Part shown: piece by piece, positions 50,940 to 61,400 of the stretch | How the letters are laid out: each line of letters opens with the position of its first letter | Numbering within the stretch: position 1 is the first letter of the stretch | DNA from: Streptomyces anulatus | GTDB taxonomy: Bacteria > Actinomycetota > Actinomycetes > Streptomycetales > Streptomycetaceae | Assembly: GCF_014650675.1 (NCBI RefSeq) | Contig: NZ_BMVK01000017.1 | Coordinates: forward strand, 1-64,000 | Length of the DNA: 64,000 nucleotides | Direction: 5' to 3' | Position numbers and translations under genes: made by a program | Notes under the pieces: model-generated | What the model was told of the DNA's origin: nothing | The model's database searches: none | What the model saw: the letters and a program-made list of their open reading frames with translations, nothing else

Positions 50940-51133
50940 AGCCCGCCCGGCGATTGAGGGCATCTTTGACGTCGGCCAACCCCAGCCGATCCGGCCGAAC
51001 CCCAGCCCGCCCGGCGATTGAGGGCATCTTTGAGGCTCGGCCGATCCGGCAGCAGGGTTCCGTCCTCAATCGCCGGACAGGCTGGGGTGGTCCGGCCCGA
51101 GGGGTCCGTCCTCAAACGCCGGACGGGCTGGGT
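50940..51133. repeat. Cluster of four Streptomyces-type intergenic repeats
   Basis: Two direct copies of a 30-base unit (50940-50969 and 51004-51033; core CCCGGCGATTGAGG) are followed by two inverted copies (51063-51087 and 51109-51133; core CCTCAATCGCCGGA and CCTCAAACGCCGGA). Opposite copies can pair into long hairpins. From memory, this core is scattered through many Streptomyces genomes. The last copy forms the 3' end of the symporter gene, including its stop. Confidence 0.88.
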
Positions 51134-52629
51134 GTGCCGGGTGCGCCGGAGGCGGTGGGCTCGGCCGGGGCCTCCGAGGCGGCGTCCGCGTCCGGACCAC
51201 CACGCCCCGCCAACCGCTCACGCCAAGCAGCCAGCACCACCGCATCCGTCGGCGGCGTAGCCAGCGAGACGACGACGTACACGGCCAGCGACGCCAGCAG
51301 CCCGTAGTAGATCGGCTGGTTGGCGAGGATCCCGTAGTGCGCCATCAGCCCGATCACCGCGACACCCCCGACGCACACCGCCGCCAGCGCCCCGGCCGCA
51401 GTGCCGCGCCGCCACAGCAGCCCACCGATGATCGGCACGAGCAGCCCGCCGACCAGCAGGTTGTACGCGACGGTCAGCGCCTCGACCACGTCGTTCAGCG
51501 CGATGGCGATGAGGATGACGCCGACGCCCATGATCAGGATGAAGATCCGGTTGCCCTTGACCTCGTCGTGCGGCTCGTCGCCGCCCCCGCCCCGGCCGAC
51601 CGCCCCGCGGATCCGGGACCAGATGTCGTTGTTGGCCACGGTGGCGCAGGCGATCAGCGCGCCGGAGGACGTCGACATCACAGCCGCCAGCGCGGCGGCG
51701 AGCACCAGCCCGCGCACGCCGACCGGCAGCTCGTCCTTGACGATCGTCGCGAAGGCGGCGTCCGCGCTCGGCAGGTTCGGGTACATCACCTTGGCGGCGG
51801 TGCCGATGACGGCCCCGGCGATGGCGTAGACGAGACAGTACGTACCGGCGACCGTGCCGCCCCACCGCGCCGTCCTGTCGCTGCGCGCGGTGAAGACGCG
51901 CTGCCAGATGTCCTGCCCGATGAGCATGCCGAACGTGTAGATCAGCACGTACGTGAAGATCGTCTCGCCGCCGATGCCGAGCGGGTCGAAGTACTCGGTC
52001 GGCAGCTGGGCCTTCATCTCGCTGAAGCCGCCCGCCTTGATGACGGCGATCGGCAGCAGGAGCAGCAGCACGCCGATGGTCTTGACGACGAACTGGACCA
52101 TGTCGGTGAGCGTGATCGACCACATGCCGCCGAGCGTCGAGTACGCGACGACGATGGCGCCGCCGAGGACGATGGCGACAGTGCGGTTCACGTCGAAGAG
52201 GACGTCGAAGATGGTGGCGTACGCGATGGTCGAGGTGACCGCGAGCATCAGGGTGTACGCCCACATCACGACGCCGGAGATGATCCCGGCCCGGCCGCCG
52301 TAGCGCAGGTCGAGCATCTCGGAGACGGTGTAGACCTTGAGCCGGGCGATCCGCGCGGAGAAGAAGACGGACAGGGCGAGGAGCCCCAGGCCGATGGTGA
52401 AGACCATCCACGCGCCGGAGAGGCCGTACTGGTAGCCGAGCCCGACGCCGCCGATGGTGGACGCGCCGCCGAGGACGATCGCGGCCATGGTGCCGGAGTA
52501 CATCCCCGGCCCGAGGCGGCGGCCCGCGACCAGGAACTCGCTCTTCGACTTGGCGCGGCGCATGCCCCACCAGCCCATGGCGAGCATGCCGGCCAGGTAG
52601 ACGACGATCACGGCGTAGTCGACAGCCAT
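51112..52629 (-). CDS. Sodium:solute symporter (SSS family)
   Basis: 505 residues with about 13 membrane helices. It begins MAVDYAVIVVYLAGMLAMGWWGMRR-like, followed by the RSKSEFLVAGRRL-type motif and GGASTIGGVGLGYQYG, typical of SSS transporters. It imports a small organic solute with Na+. The soluble C-terminal tail ends GTPSPSGV, encoded by an intergenic repeat that also supplies the stop. The ATG at 52629 has GGAGGGA upstream. It is the first gene of the operon with the ureohydrolase and TPP enzyme, so the solute may be a guanidino acid or polyamine precursor. Confidence 0.92.
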   Translation of the reverse strand: MAVDYAVIVVYLAGMLAMGWWGMRRAKSKSEFLVAGRRLGPGMYSGTMAAIVLGGASTIGGVGLGYQYGLSGAWMVFTIGLGLLALSVFFSARIARLKVYTVSEMLDLRYGGRAGIISGVVMWAYTLMLAVTSTIAYATIFDVLFDVNRTVAIVLGGAIVVAYSTLGGMWSITLTDMVQFVVKTIGVLLLLLPIAVIKAGGFSEMKAQLPTEYFDPLGIGGETIFTYVLIYTFGMLIGQDIWQRVFTARSDRTARWGGTVAGTYCLVYAIAGAVIGTAAKVMYPNLPSADAAFATIVKDELPVGVRGLVLAAALAAVMSTSSGALIACATVANNDIWSRIRGAVGRGGGGDEPHDEVKGNRIFILIMGVGVILIAIALNDVVEALTVAYNLLVGGLLVPIIGGLLWRRGTAAGALAAVCVGGVAVIGLMAHYGILANQPIYYGLLASLAVYVVVSLATPPTDAVVLAAWRERLAGRGGPDADAASEAPAEPTASGAPGTPSPSGV

Positions 52630-52733
52630 GGGCTTCCCTCCGTCTCGCGCAAACAGATGTACGTGCGAGGAAGACGGTAGGTGGCCGAAAGCCGACGCTG
52701 AAGTGTACGTTTCCTCCATTCTCGTCGTACTGA

Positions 52734-54356
52734 ATGGATGAACCGTCCATGTCGAACTCTTCCGCGGGCGCCCCGCAGACGACTCCGCCGACCGGCCCCC
52801 CGACCCCTCCCATCCCCCTGGCGGAGCTCCTGGCACGCGAGGAGCTGGGCCTGCGCCGGATCGCGGGCCCGGCCGACGCCGATCTGCTCTGGGTGCACAC
52901 CTCGGAGATGGCCGACCCGTATCCGTATCTGCTCGGCGGCGAACTGCTGCTGAGCGCGGGGGTGCTGCTGACGGACCCGGACCACTACGTCGGCCGGCTG
53001 GTGCAGGCGGGGGCGGCGGCGCTCGGTTTCGGGGTGCGGCCGGTGCACGAGACGGTGCCGGCCGCGCTGATCGAGGCGTGCGACCGGCAGGGCCTGCCCC
53101 TGCTGGAGGTGCCGCCCGAGACCCCGTTCACCACGATCGCGCGGGCGGTGTGGCGGCTGATGGCCGAGGCGCGCCACCGCGAGCTGCGCCGGGTGACCCG
53201 CGCCCAGCAGGCGCTGGCGACGGCGGCGGCCCGCCCCGACCCCGTACCGGCGGTCCTCCACCAGCTCGCGACGCAGCTCGGCGGCCGGGCGGCCCTGCTG
53301 ACGGCGCGGGGCCAGGAGCTCCACGCGGCGGGCCGCCGCCCGGACCCGGAGGCGGCGGGGGCCCTGACACGGCTGGCCCGGGTGGTCGCCCGCGAACGCC
53401 CCGGCTCCCCCTCCTCGGCCACCGACACCCACGGCGGCACCCACCTGTCCGCGTACGCGCTGGGCGGCGGCGAAGGCCTGGTCCTGGCGCTGGCGACCCG
53501 GCATCGGGAATCCGGCGACCACACGGTGGCGGGCATCGCGGTGGTCCTCCTCTCCCTCCTGGCCGCCCCGCATCAGGGCGCGGACGCGGCGGGCCGCTCG
53601 GCGGCCCTGGTCCGCATGCTCCTGGGCGCCTCCCCCGCCGAGGTGGCCCCGCTCCTCGGCTCCACCGGCCCCTGGACGGTGATCCACGCCCGCCGTACGG
53701 ACGGAGCCCCGGCGGACGCCCTGACGGCCGGGGCCCTGGGCGCGTCGCTGGGCACGGCCCTGGTCGACGCGGAGCGCGGCGCCGGCGAGGCGGTCCGGGT
53801 GCTGCTGGGCCCCGGCCCGGAACCCGACCGGATCGCGGCACGGCCCGGCGAGACCGCAGCGCAAGCCCGGCCCACGGCACTGCCCGGTGAGACCACACCG
53901 GATCCGGCCCGGCCCACGGCACAGCCCGTCGAGCGCGCACCGGAACCGGCCCGGCCCACCCCGAGGCCCGGCTGGACGCTCGGCGCGTCCGCCCCCACCC
54001 CCGTCACCGCACTCGCCGCCGCCGACGCCGTGGCCGCCCGCGCCCTGGCCCACGCACGGGCCACCCGCGCCCCGTTGACGGTGGACGCCCCCACCGGCGG
54101 GCTCGCCGCGCTGGTCCCGCCCGAACAGGCGGCCGCCCACGCCCGCGCCCTCCTCGCCCCGCTCACCGCGCCGCTGGCCGACACCCTGCGCTGCTGGCTC
54201 TCCCTCCACGGCAGTTGGGACCGTACGGCGGTGGCCCTCGGCGTCCACCGCAACACCGTCCGCCAACGCATCGGGCGGTGCGGGGAGTTGCTGGCCATGG
54301 ACCTGGACGACATGGACGTACGGACGGAGTTGTGGTTCGCGCTGCGGCAGACATGA
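52734..54356 (+). CDS. PucR-family transcriptional regulator
   Basis: 540 residues (ATG 52749 is an alternative start). Residues about 20-145 are the PucR-type N-terminal sensor domain (LLARELG-like start, GGELLLSAGVLL, LPLLEVPPETPF). The C-terminal PucR helix-turn-helix is LHGSWDRTAVALGVHRNTVR (near 490) followed by RIGRCGELL. The middle holds a Pro/Ala/Thr-rich repeat (about 355-405). Family members regulate purine, amino-acid and amine catabolism. It is divergent from the symporter, so it most likely controls that operon in response to its substrate. Confidence 0.9.
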   Translation: MDEPSMSNSSAGAPQTTPPTGPPTPPIPLAELLAREELGLRRIAGPADADLLWVHTSEMADPYPYLLGGELLLSAGVLLTDPDHYVGRLVQAGAAALGFGVRPVHETVPAALIEACDRQGLPLLEVPPETPFTTIARAVWRLMAEARHRELRRVTRAQQALATAAARPDPVPAVLHQLATQLGGRAALLTARGQELHAAGRRPDPEAAGALTRLARVVARERPGSPSSATDTHGGTHLSAYALGGGEGLVLALATRHRESGDHTVAGIAVVLLSLLAAPHQGADAAGRSAALVRMLLGASPAEVAPLLGSTGPWTVIHARRTDGAPADALTAGALGASLGTALVDAERGAGEAVRVLLGPGPEPDRIAARPGETAAQARPTALPGETTPDPARPTAQPVERAPEPARPTPRPGWTLGASAPTPVTALAAADAVAARALAHARATRAPLTVDAPTGGLAALVPPEQAAAHARALLAPLTAPLADTLRCWLSLHGSWDRTAVALGVHRNTVRQRIGRCGELLAMDLDDMDVRTELWFALRQT

Positions 54357-54415
54357 CCACGAGCCCGGACACAAATGCCTTCGCGACCCGGCGGCACGCT
54401 GGCTAGTCTCCGCGC

Positions 54416-55276
54416 ATGGCCTCACTCTCACGGCACCGCCTGTCTCCCGCCGACACCGGCCCGGCACTGCGCGCGCTGCGCGCGTGGACACCGCCCGACG
54501 CCCCGTCCGGGAGCCTGCACCCCGGGGACGTGGGCTGGCTGCTGCGGCGGGACGACGCGACGGTCTTCCTCTGGACCGACGCAAGGACCGACACACGGGC
54601 CGACGCACAGACCTCCGCACGGGCCGAAGGTGTGACGACGGCGGCGCCCGTGGCGGTCGGCTTCCTCGACGGCCCCGTGCTGCGCGTGACCACCGCGCCC
54701 GACGCCGACCTCGGGGCGCTCGCGGCGGACGCCGAGGACCTGCTCGTACCCGGCAACGACGCGACCGACGGCCTGCCCGTACCCGGCTGGGAACCGGACA
54801 CGGAGGAACCCTGGCTCGTCTTCTCCTGGACCCCGGAGCCGGTGTCGAGCCGCGCCGTACAGGTCACCGAGTCCGACACGGCCGACCGGGCGCTGGTGCA
54901 TCGAGCCGCCTTCACGGGATCCACGCTGACCGCCGACCACTGGCGCACGATGAAGAAGTCCCCTGCGGGCCACCTCGCCGTGGAGACGCTCGTCCGCACA
55001 CCCGCCGGGGAGCCCGCGGCCGCCGCGACCGGCTGGTTCGGGGGCACGGGAAGGTGCGGACTGCTCGAACCGGTCGGCACCCACGCGGACCACCGCGGAC
55101 ACGGCTACGGGCGCGACGCCGTACGGGGCGCCTGCGCGGCACTCGCCGACCGGGGCGCGAGCGCGGTGGCCGTCCTGACGCCGGCGAGCAACGAGGCGGC
55201 GGCCGCGCTCTACCGGTCGGCCGGATTCACCGTCGTACGCGAGAACCTCGACTGGACGCGCCCCGGCGGGATGTGA
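54416..55276 (+). CDS. GNAT-family N-acetyltransferase
   Basis: 286 residues; acetyl-CoA-dependent transferase. The C-terminal half is the GNAT fold with the acetyl-CoA loop motif VGTHADHRGHGYGRDAVRGA and ASNEAAAALYRSAGFTVVRE. The N-terminal half is a degenerate second GNAT-like or substrate domain with a Thr/Asp/Ala repeat near residues 53-70 (short ACC GAC GCA-type repeats in the DNA). The ATG at 54416 fits composition. Substrate unknown; no operon link to its neighbours. Confidence 0.85.
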   Translation: MASLSRHRLSPADTGPALRALRAWTPPDAPSGSLHPGDVGWLLRRDDATVFLWTDARTDTRADAQTSARAEGVTTAAPVAVGFLDGPVLRVTTAPDADLGALAADAEDLLVPGNDATDGLPVPGWEPDTEEPWLVFSWTPEPVSSRAVQVTESDTADRALVHRAAFTGSTLTADHWRTMKKSPAGHLAVETLVRTPAGEPAAAATGWFGGTGRCGLLEPVGTHADHRGHGYGRDAVRGACAALADRGASAVAVLTPASNEAAAALYRSAGFTVVRENLDWTRPGGM

Positions 55277-55360
55277 ACACCGCTCCCCCTCACATCACGG
55301 CCCCCTGGTGTGTACTCCACGACCGCGCCTCGGTATGTTGCAGTGGCAAAGGGGGATCGT

Positions 55361-55651
55361 GTGGCACGGGATTACGACAGTCAGCTGCTGGAATCGGTGG
55401 GGGTACGCCGCCGCAGGATGCGAGACGCTCTGCTCTTCGGCGTGGGACGCGCACGGCGCACCGCCGACGAGCGGCTCGGAAAGGTATTCGCGGGCATCGC
55501 CATCACCGCCGTGCTCTGCGCCGGGTGCGTCGGCTGGTCCTTCCTCCAGCACACACTGGACAAGCAGAAGGCCGAGCAGGAGAAGCAGCAGCGGCAGGCG
55601 CAGCGGTACGACCGGCCGACGCATTCTTCCGGCCCGGAGAAGGCCCTCTGA
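55361..55651 (+). CDS. Small single-TM protein at the head of the type VII locus
   Basis: 96 residues from GTG 55361 (AAAGGGGG just upstream). A basic N-terminal region (RRRRMRDALLFGVGRARR) is followed by one membrane helix (VFAGIAITAVLCAGCVGWSF) and a charged Lys/Glu/Gln segment (DKQKAEQEKQQRQAQ) likely to form a coiled coil outside. It lies about 170 bases before eccD in the same direction. No named family; an accessory membrane part of the secretion machine is the natural inference. Confidence 0.7.
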   Translation: MARDYDSQLLESVGVRRRRMRDALLFGVGRARRTADERLGKVFAGIAITAVLCAGCVGWSFLQHTLDKQKAEQEKQQRQAQRYDRPTHSSGPEKAL

Positions 55652-55767
55652 TCAACTCCGGCCGGGGAACGACAAAGTGGCCGGAAATTCACCACGCAAG
55701 CGTTGCAGGCGAGATGGGGCCGAACTCGGGAATGCGCCCACCGCGCAACGCGCTTTGCCCAATTGGC

Positions 55768-55779
55768 CCGAAATTTCGG
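55768..55779. promoter_or_regulatory. Perfect palindrome upstream of eccD
   Basis: CCGAAATTTCGG, 12 bases, in the 169-base gap between the small TM protein gene and eccD, about 40 bases before the eccD start. An operator is likely given the AT-rich centre; the regulator is unknown. Confidence 0.45.
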
Positions 55780-55820
55780 AACATCACGATGATAGGTTTC
55801 CGTAAGTGGTGAGCACAGCA

Positions 55821-57164
55821 ATGACGTCCCGCTCGGAACTGAGCCGGGTGACCCTGGTCGGCGAGCGGCGCCGGGCCGACATCGTGCTGCCCTCGGACAC
55901 GCCCATCGGTCAACTACTGCCGGACATACTGCAGTTGCTGGACGACCGGGCGGCATCGCGGCCGTTGACCCGGCAGTTGATCACCTCCGACGGTTCGGCC
56001 CTGCCGCACGACAGCACTCTCGCCTCGGCCGGCGTGAGCGACGGTGCCGTGCTGCGCCTGGTCAGGACCCACGCGGCTCCGCCCGCCCCGGTGGTCCACG
56101 ACGTCACGGACCAGGTGGCCGACAGCCTCGACCTCCAGGCCTGGCGCTGGCGTCCGGCCGCGCGAAGGGTCACCGCCGGGGCATCGACCGTGGCCTTCGC
56201 CGTGATCACCGCACTGTTGGCCCGGCGCGAATTCCCGCTCGACACCCTGGCCCTCGCGCTGGCGGTCGCCACCGCCGTCCTTCTGGTGGGCGGCGCACTG
56301 TGCGCCCGGATCGGAACGGGCAACCGCGGTCTGGCGACCGCGCTGCTGTTCGTCTCGGGCGGTCTCGGTGTTCTCACGGCCTGGACCGCCGCCGACGCGT
56401 ACGACTGGTCGGGCCAGGCCCGGCTCGCCGCGGTGGCGACGGCGGTGGCCCTCGCCCTGCTGCTGCTCGGATTCTTCTCGCCGCTCGGCCGCGGCGGCCT
56501 GATCGGTGCGGGTGCGACCGCCGCGGTCGCCGCGGTGTGGGAGGCCGTCGCCGCCGTGGAACCGGATCCGGCTCGACTGGGCGCCGTGATGGCGGTGTTC
56601 TCCGTGGTACTGCTCGGCATGCTGCCCCGGCTCGCGCTGATGGCGTCCGGCCTCACGGCGCTCGACGACCGGCGCTCGGGCGGGGCATCGGTCAGCCGCC
56701 ACGACGTGGCCGACGCACTGGCCGCCACGCACCGCGGACTCGCCCTCGCCACCGTGGTCACCGCGGCGTCCGCGACGGGGGCGGGGTGGCTCCTCACCCT
56801 GACCCCGCGGCCGACCGTGTGGACGGTGCTCCTTCCCTCTCTGGTGGCGGTGGTGCTGCTGTCGAGGGCTCGCGCGTTCCCCCTGGTGGCCGAGGTGGTG
56901 GCCCTGTTCGCCGCCGCGGCGGTCCTCCTCGTACGCCTGGTGATGCTGTGGATGGAGCAGGGGTCCGGGGGCGCGGGCCCCGTCGTCGTGCTCGGCACGG
57001 CGGCACTGCTGCCCCTGCTCGCCCTGGCGGTGGAGCCTCCCGAGCATGTGCGGGTGAGGCTGCGGCGCACCGCCGACCTGATCGAGTCCATCGGCATGGT
57101 GGGACTGTTCCCGCTCGCCATCGGCGTGTTCGGCATGTACGGCCAGTTGCTCGACAAGTTCTGA
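55821..57164 (+). CDS. eccD: Type VII secretion membrane protein EccD
   Basis: 447 residues from ATG 55821 (GGTGAG upstream; GTG 55806 and 55809 are alternatives). Residues 1-90 form the cytoplasmic ubiquitin-like YukD domain (LSRVTLVGERRRADIVLPSD, GAVLRLVRTH). The rest is about 11 membrane helices beginning ARRVTAGASTVAFAVITALL and ending IGVFGMYGQLLDKF. EccD lines the inner-membrane vestibule of the ESX-type complex with EccB, EccC and EccE. Here it precedes the MinD-like ATPase and EccC in the same direction. Confidence 0.9.
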   Translation: MTSRSELSRVTLVGERRRADIVLPSDTPIGQLLPDILQLLDDRAASRPLTRQLITSDGSALPHDSTLASAGVSDGAVLRLVRTHAAPPAPVVHDVTDQVADSLDLQAWRWRPAARRVTAGASTVAFAVITALLARREFPLDTLALALAVATAVLLVGGALCARIGTGNRGLATALLFVSGGLGVLTAWTAADAYDWSGQARLAAVATAVALALLLLGFFSPLGRGGLIGAGATAAVAAVWEAVAAVEPDPARLGAVMAVFSVVLLGMLPRLALMASGLTALDDRRSGGASVSRHDVADALAATHRGLALATVVTAASATGAGWLLTLTPRPTVWTVLLPSLVAVVLLSRARAFPLVAEVVALFAAAAVLLVRLVMLWMEQGSGGAGPVVVLGTAALLPLLALAVEPPEHVRVRLRRTADLIESIGMVGLFPLAIGVFGMYGQLLDKF

Positions 57165-57218
57165 CATTCATGCGCGGGCGACTCCGGTCGGGCATCGGAG
57201 CGGAGGAGAAGGGCAGAC

Positions 57219-58382
57219 ATGCCGAACGCGGACAACTGGCAGGGTGATGTGCTGCGCGATCTGAGGGGAACCCCTCCTCCGCAGCGCGCGCAGAGCCACG
57301 GTGCGGCACACGGCCACCGTCCGGCACAGGAACAGCAGCAGCCTCCGCAGGAGCAGCCGCAGCCGCAGCCGCGTACGGGTGCGCGGGCGCCGGGCCCGAA
57401 CACCCCCGCGTCGTCCCCCGCTCCCGCCGCTCCTCCGGCACGTATGCAACGGCCCGCCCGCTCCCCCGACTCACGGCCCGTGGTCGACAGCGCGCTGTCC
57501 GGTACGGCACGCCGCCCCCGGCAGGGTGAGCCGGCCGCCGCACGGGTCTCACGCGCGATACGCCGGATCGTCTCGTCGTCGGCGGCCCGCGAAGTCGCCG
57601 AGATCACCCGCACCGCCGAGCGGATCCAGCAGCCGGTGACGACCGGCCGGCAGATCGCCGTCACCTCCATCCGGGGCGGTGCGGGCAAGACGACGGTGGC
57701 CGCCCTGCTCGGCACGGCGTACGCGCACTACCGCCAGGACCCGGTCCTCCTGGTCGAGGCCGATCCGGCACTCGGCTCACTGCCCCTGCGCCTCGGAGCC
57801 GAGACGCTGCGCTGGACCACGGCCGACCTGGCGGACATCGTGGAGCCGCAGATGTCGCTGCTCGACGTCACCGGCTATCTCGTCCAGCTCCCCGACAACG
57901 CCTGGCTGCTGCCCGGCAGTCAGGGCCGCATCGGGGCGATGCTGGACACGGCGGCGTACGAGCGGGTCATGGTGGCGCTCCGCCGCTACTTCGGGGTGAC
58001 CGTGGTCGACTGCGAGACACTGCCTGCCGAGGTCGCCCGGGTCGCGCTCTCCGCCGCCCAGGCCCGGGTGCTGGCCGCCCCCGCCACGCTGGACGGCATC
58101 ACCAGCACGTACGCAGTCCTCCAGTGGATGCAGGGGCTGCCGAGCCACATGATCGCCGGGACCGTGGTGGCGCTCACCAGCACGACGTCCCGCCCCGGGA
58201 TCGATGTGGAGGACGCCGCCGAGAAGCTCCGGTCCACCGGTGCGACCGTCCATGTGCTGCCCCACGACCGGCATCTGGCGGCGGGCGGAGCACTCCGCAC
58301 CGAACTGCTCGCCCGGCCGACGCGCCTGGCCGCCACCCGGCTGGCCGCCGAGGTCTTCCAGCTCTCCCAGAAGCGCCGGTGA
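57219..58382 (+). CDS. MinD/ParA-like ATPase of the type VII locus
   Basis: 387 residues. Residues 1-110 are a Pro/Gln/Ala-rich disordered tail (QEQQQPPQEQPQPQPRTG). The ATPase begins near 140 with the deviant Walker A SIRGGAGKTTVAALLG, and VLLVEADPALGSLPLRLG is the switch region. It resembles the EspI-like, Pro-rich MinD ATPases of mycobacterial ESX loci. It lies between eccD and eccC with short gaps, implying a role in energising or positioning secretion. No membrane-targeting helix is obvious. Confidence 0.85.
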   Translation: MPNADNWQGDVLRDLRGTPPPQRAQSHGAAHGHRPAQEQQQPPQEQPQPQPRTGARAPGPNTPASSPAPAAPPARMQRPARSPDSRPVVDSALSGTARRPRQGEPAAARVSRAIRRIVSSSAAREVAEITRTAERIQQPVTTGRQIAVTSIRGGAGKTTVAALLGTAYAHYRQDPVLLVEADPALGSLPLRLGAETLRWTTADLADIVEPQMSLLDVTGYLVQLPDNAWLLPGSQGRIGAMLDTAAYERVMVALRRYFGVTVVDCETLPAEVARVALSAAQARVLAAPATLDGITSTYAVLQWMQGLPSHMIAGTVVALTSTTSRPGIDVEDAAEKLRSTGATVHVLPHDRHLAAGGALRTELLARPTRLAATRLAAEVFQLSQKRR

Positions 58383-58449
58383 CCCCGATGCGGCGTATTG
58401 CTTCCGCCACGGGTACAGCCACCGATTCCGCCACCGCGAACGCCGGACC

Positions 58450-61400
58450 ATGCCGATGAGCACCCGACTGATCCACCGCCCCGCCCGGACCACCCGTCCG
58501 CCGGCCGCCCCCGCGCCCCGCACCATCGAGGCCCCGCCCAACCTCCCCGAGGGGAAGGCGGGCAACATCGCGATGTCCCTGCTGCCGGTCGCCGGAGTCA
58601 TGTCGTCCGTCGTGATGATGACGGTCGTCCGCAACAGCCAGTTCGCCGCCCTCGGCGCGATTATCCTCGTGGTCACCGTCATCGGTTCCGTGGCGCTGCT
58701 CTTCTCGCAGCGGGGCAAGGCGCAGCGCACCCGGCGCACCCAGCGCGAGGCGTATCTCGCCTATGTGGAGGACCTGCGGGAGGAGCTGTCGGGCGAGGAG
58801 CGTGAGCGGCGTGAGCGCGCCGATGTCCTGAACCCCCCGCCGTACGCCCTGTACGACATCGTGCGGGACCCCGCGCGCCTCTGGGAGCGGCGCAGGGTCG
58901 ACGACGACTTCCTGCGCGTGCGGGTCGGCACCGGCGAGATGCCCGTTCGGGATCTGGGGATCGCCGAGCCGGGTTCGACGGTGCTCACACCGCCCGACCT
59001 GTTCATGCTCAACGAGGCGTCGGCGCTGGTGAACCGGTTCCGCAACGGCACCGAACTGCCGCTCACCGTACCGCTGGACCGGATCGGCAACGTCAGTGTG
59101 ATCGGCCCCCGCGAGGACTGTCTGCGGGTGGCCCGTGCCCTGCTGGTCCAGACGGCCGCCCTGCACGCACCCGACGACGTGGCCATCGCCGTCGCGGCGC
59201 CGGGGGACCGCATGGCCGACTGGGAATGGGCCAAGTGGCTGCCGCACCTGCTCGACACCGAGCAGTTCGACGGACCGGTCGCCGCCCGCCGCATCGCCCC
59301 GTCCGCCCCGCAGCTCGCCCGGCAGATCGGGGCGGAGCTGCGCCGCCGGGCCTCGTACGCGGCCGAGGTCCGTCGGGGCCTGGCCGGCCGGGACGCGCTG
59401 TCCATGAACTCCCGGCTGCTCGTCGTCACCGACGGGCACGGAGAGGACGCCGTCGACCTGCCACGCCCGGACGAGGCCGTCGGCCTGCGCGAGATGGGCG
59501 TCACCGTGCTGCATCTGCTGGAGCAGCGGGTGCAGGAGCCGGGCCAGGTCAGCGTACGGATCACGGTCGACGGCACGGATGTGACCATCGAGGACCTGCG
59601 GACGCAGGAGCCCGTCGAGGCGCACGGCACGGTGGACGAGGCGGGCATTCCGTTCGCCGAGGGGCTGGCCCGGATGCTCGCGCCGCTGCGGCTGTCCGCC
59701 GAATCCCTGGCGGACGCCCCTCTGTCCGGACCGGTGGAGTTCGCCGCGATGCTGGGCATCGACGATGTGGCACGCCTCGACCTGGAGCGGCTGTGGGCGC
59801 CGCGCGGCGAGCGCGCCTTCCTGCGCGTCCCGATCGGCATCAGCGACTCCCACGAGCCGGTGCTGCTGGACCTCAAGGAGTCCTCGGAGCTGGGGATGGG
59901 CCCGCACGGCCTGTGCGTGGGCGCGACAGGCTCGGGCAAGTCGGAGCTGTTGCGCACCCTGGTCCTCGCCCTGGTGGCCACCCATCCGCCGGAGGACCTG
60001 GCGCTCGTGCTGGTCGACTACAAGGGCGGGGCGACGTTCGCACCGTTCGCCGGCCTGCCCCACGTGGCCGGGGTCATCACCAACCTGGAGAACCAGGCGG
60101 GGCTCGTCGAACGGGTCCACTCCTCCCTCGCCGGTGAGGTCAAGCGCCGCCAGCAGGCCCTCAAGGACGCGGGGAACGTCGCGGACATCGGGGACTACGC
60201 GGCTCTGCGCGCCGAGAAGCGGCCGGACCTGGACCCGCTGCCGCACCTGTTCGTGGTGATCGACGAGTTCGGCGAACTGCTCACCGCCAAGCCCGACTTC
60301 ATCGACCTGTTCCTCTCCATCGGCCGGATCGGCCGCTCCATCGGCGTGCATCTGCTGCTCTCCAGCCAGCGCATCGAGGGCGGCAAGCTCAAGGGCCTGG
60401 ACACCTACCTCTCCTACCGCCTCGGCCTGCGAACCTTCTCCGCCGACGAGTCCCGGACCGTCCTGGACACGACGGACGCCTTCCATCTGCCTCCGCTGCC
60501 CGGCTTCGGCTATCTGAAGGTCGACACGAGCCACTACGCCCGGTTCAAGGCGGGCTATGTGTCGGGCGGCTATCGCGGTCCGGTCCACAGCACCGACGCG
60601 GAGGAGACCGGCCCGCTGGCGCTGCCGTACGAGGCGTTCAACACGCTGGCAGGGCCGGACGAGGCCCGTCGGCCCGCCGAGCCGGCGTCCCGTCGCCGCG
60701 AGACGGGTCCGACCGAACTCGGCGTCATGGTCGACCAGTTGACGGACGCGGCGCCGCCCGTACGCAGCATCTGGCTGCCGCCGCTGCCCACGGCCACCGC
60801 ACTGGACACCGTCGCCGGTCCGCTGGACATCGGACCGCGCGGCATGCGGCTGACCGGAGCGGTCGCGGAAGGGCGCCGGAGGCCTCTCCGCATTCCCGTC
60901 GGACTGCTCGACGACCCCGCCAAGCAGTGGCAGGGGCAGTGGTTCCTGGACCTCACGACGGCAGGCGGCCACGCGGCGGTGATCGGCGGGCCCCAGTCGG
61001 GCAAGACAACGCTGCTGCGCACTCTCGTCCTCTCCCTGGCGCTCACCCACACCCCGCGCGAGGTCGGTGTCTACGGCCTCGATCTCGTCGGCGGCGGTCT
61101 CCACGCGCTGGCGGGCCTGCCGCACGTCGGCGGTATCGCGGGCCGCGCCGACCGGGAACGGGCGGCCCGCACCGTCGAGGAGGTCCGCACGATGCTCGCG
61201 CTGCGCGAGGACCTCTTCCGCGAGCACGGAATCGACTCGGTCGAGCAACTGCGCACCCTGCACGCGGCCGGCCGCCTGCCCGAATTCGCTTCGGCCGAGG
61301 TCGTCCTCGTCATCGACGGATTCGGCGCGCTCCGCGACGACTTCGACGAGCTGGACGACGCGATCGCCGACATCCTCAAACGCGGCGGCGGCTACGGCAT

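Noticed and set aside
50940..51133. Insertion sequence or MITE
   Set aside because: No transposase, target duplication or terminal repeats; it matches scattered intergenic repeats better.
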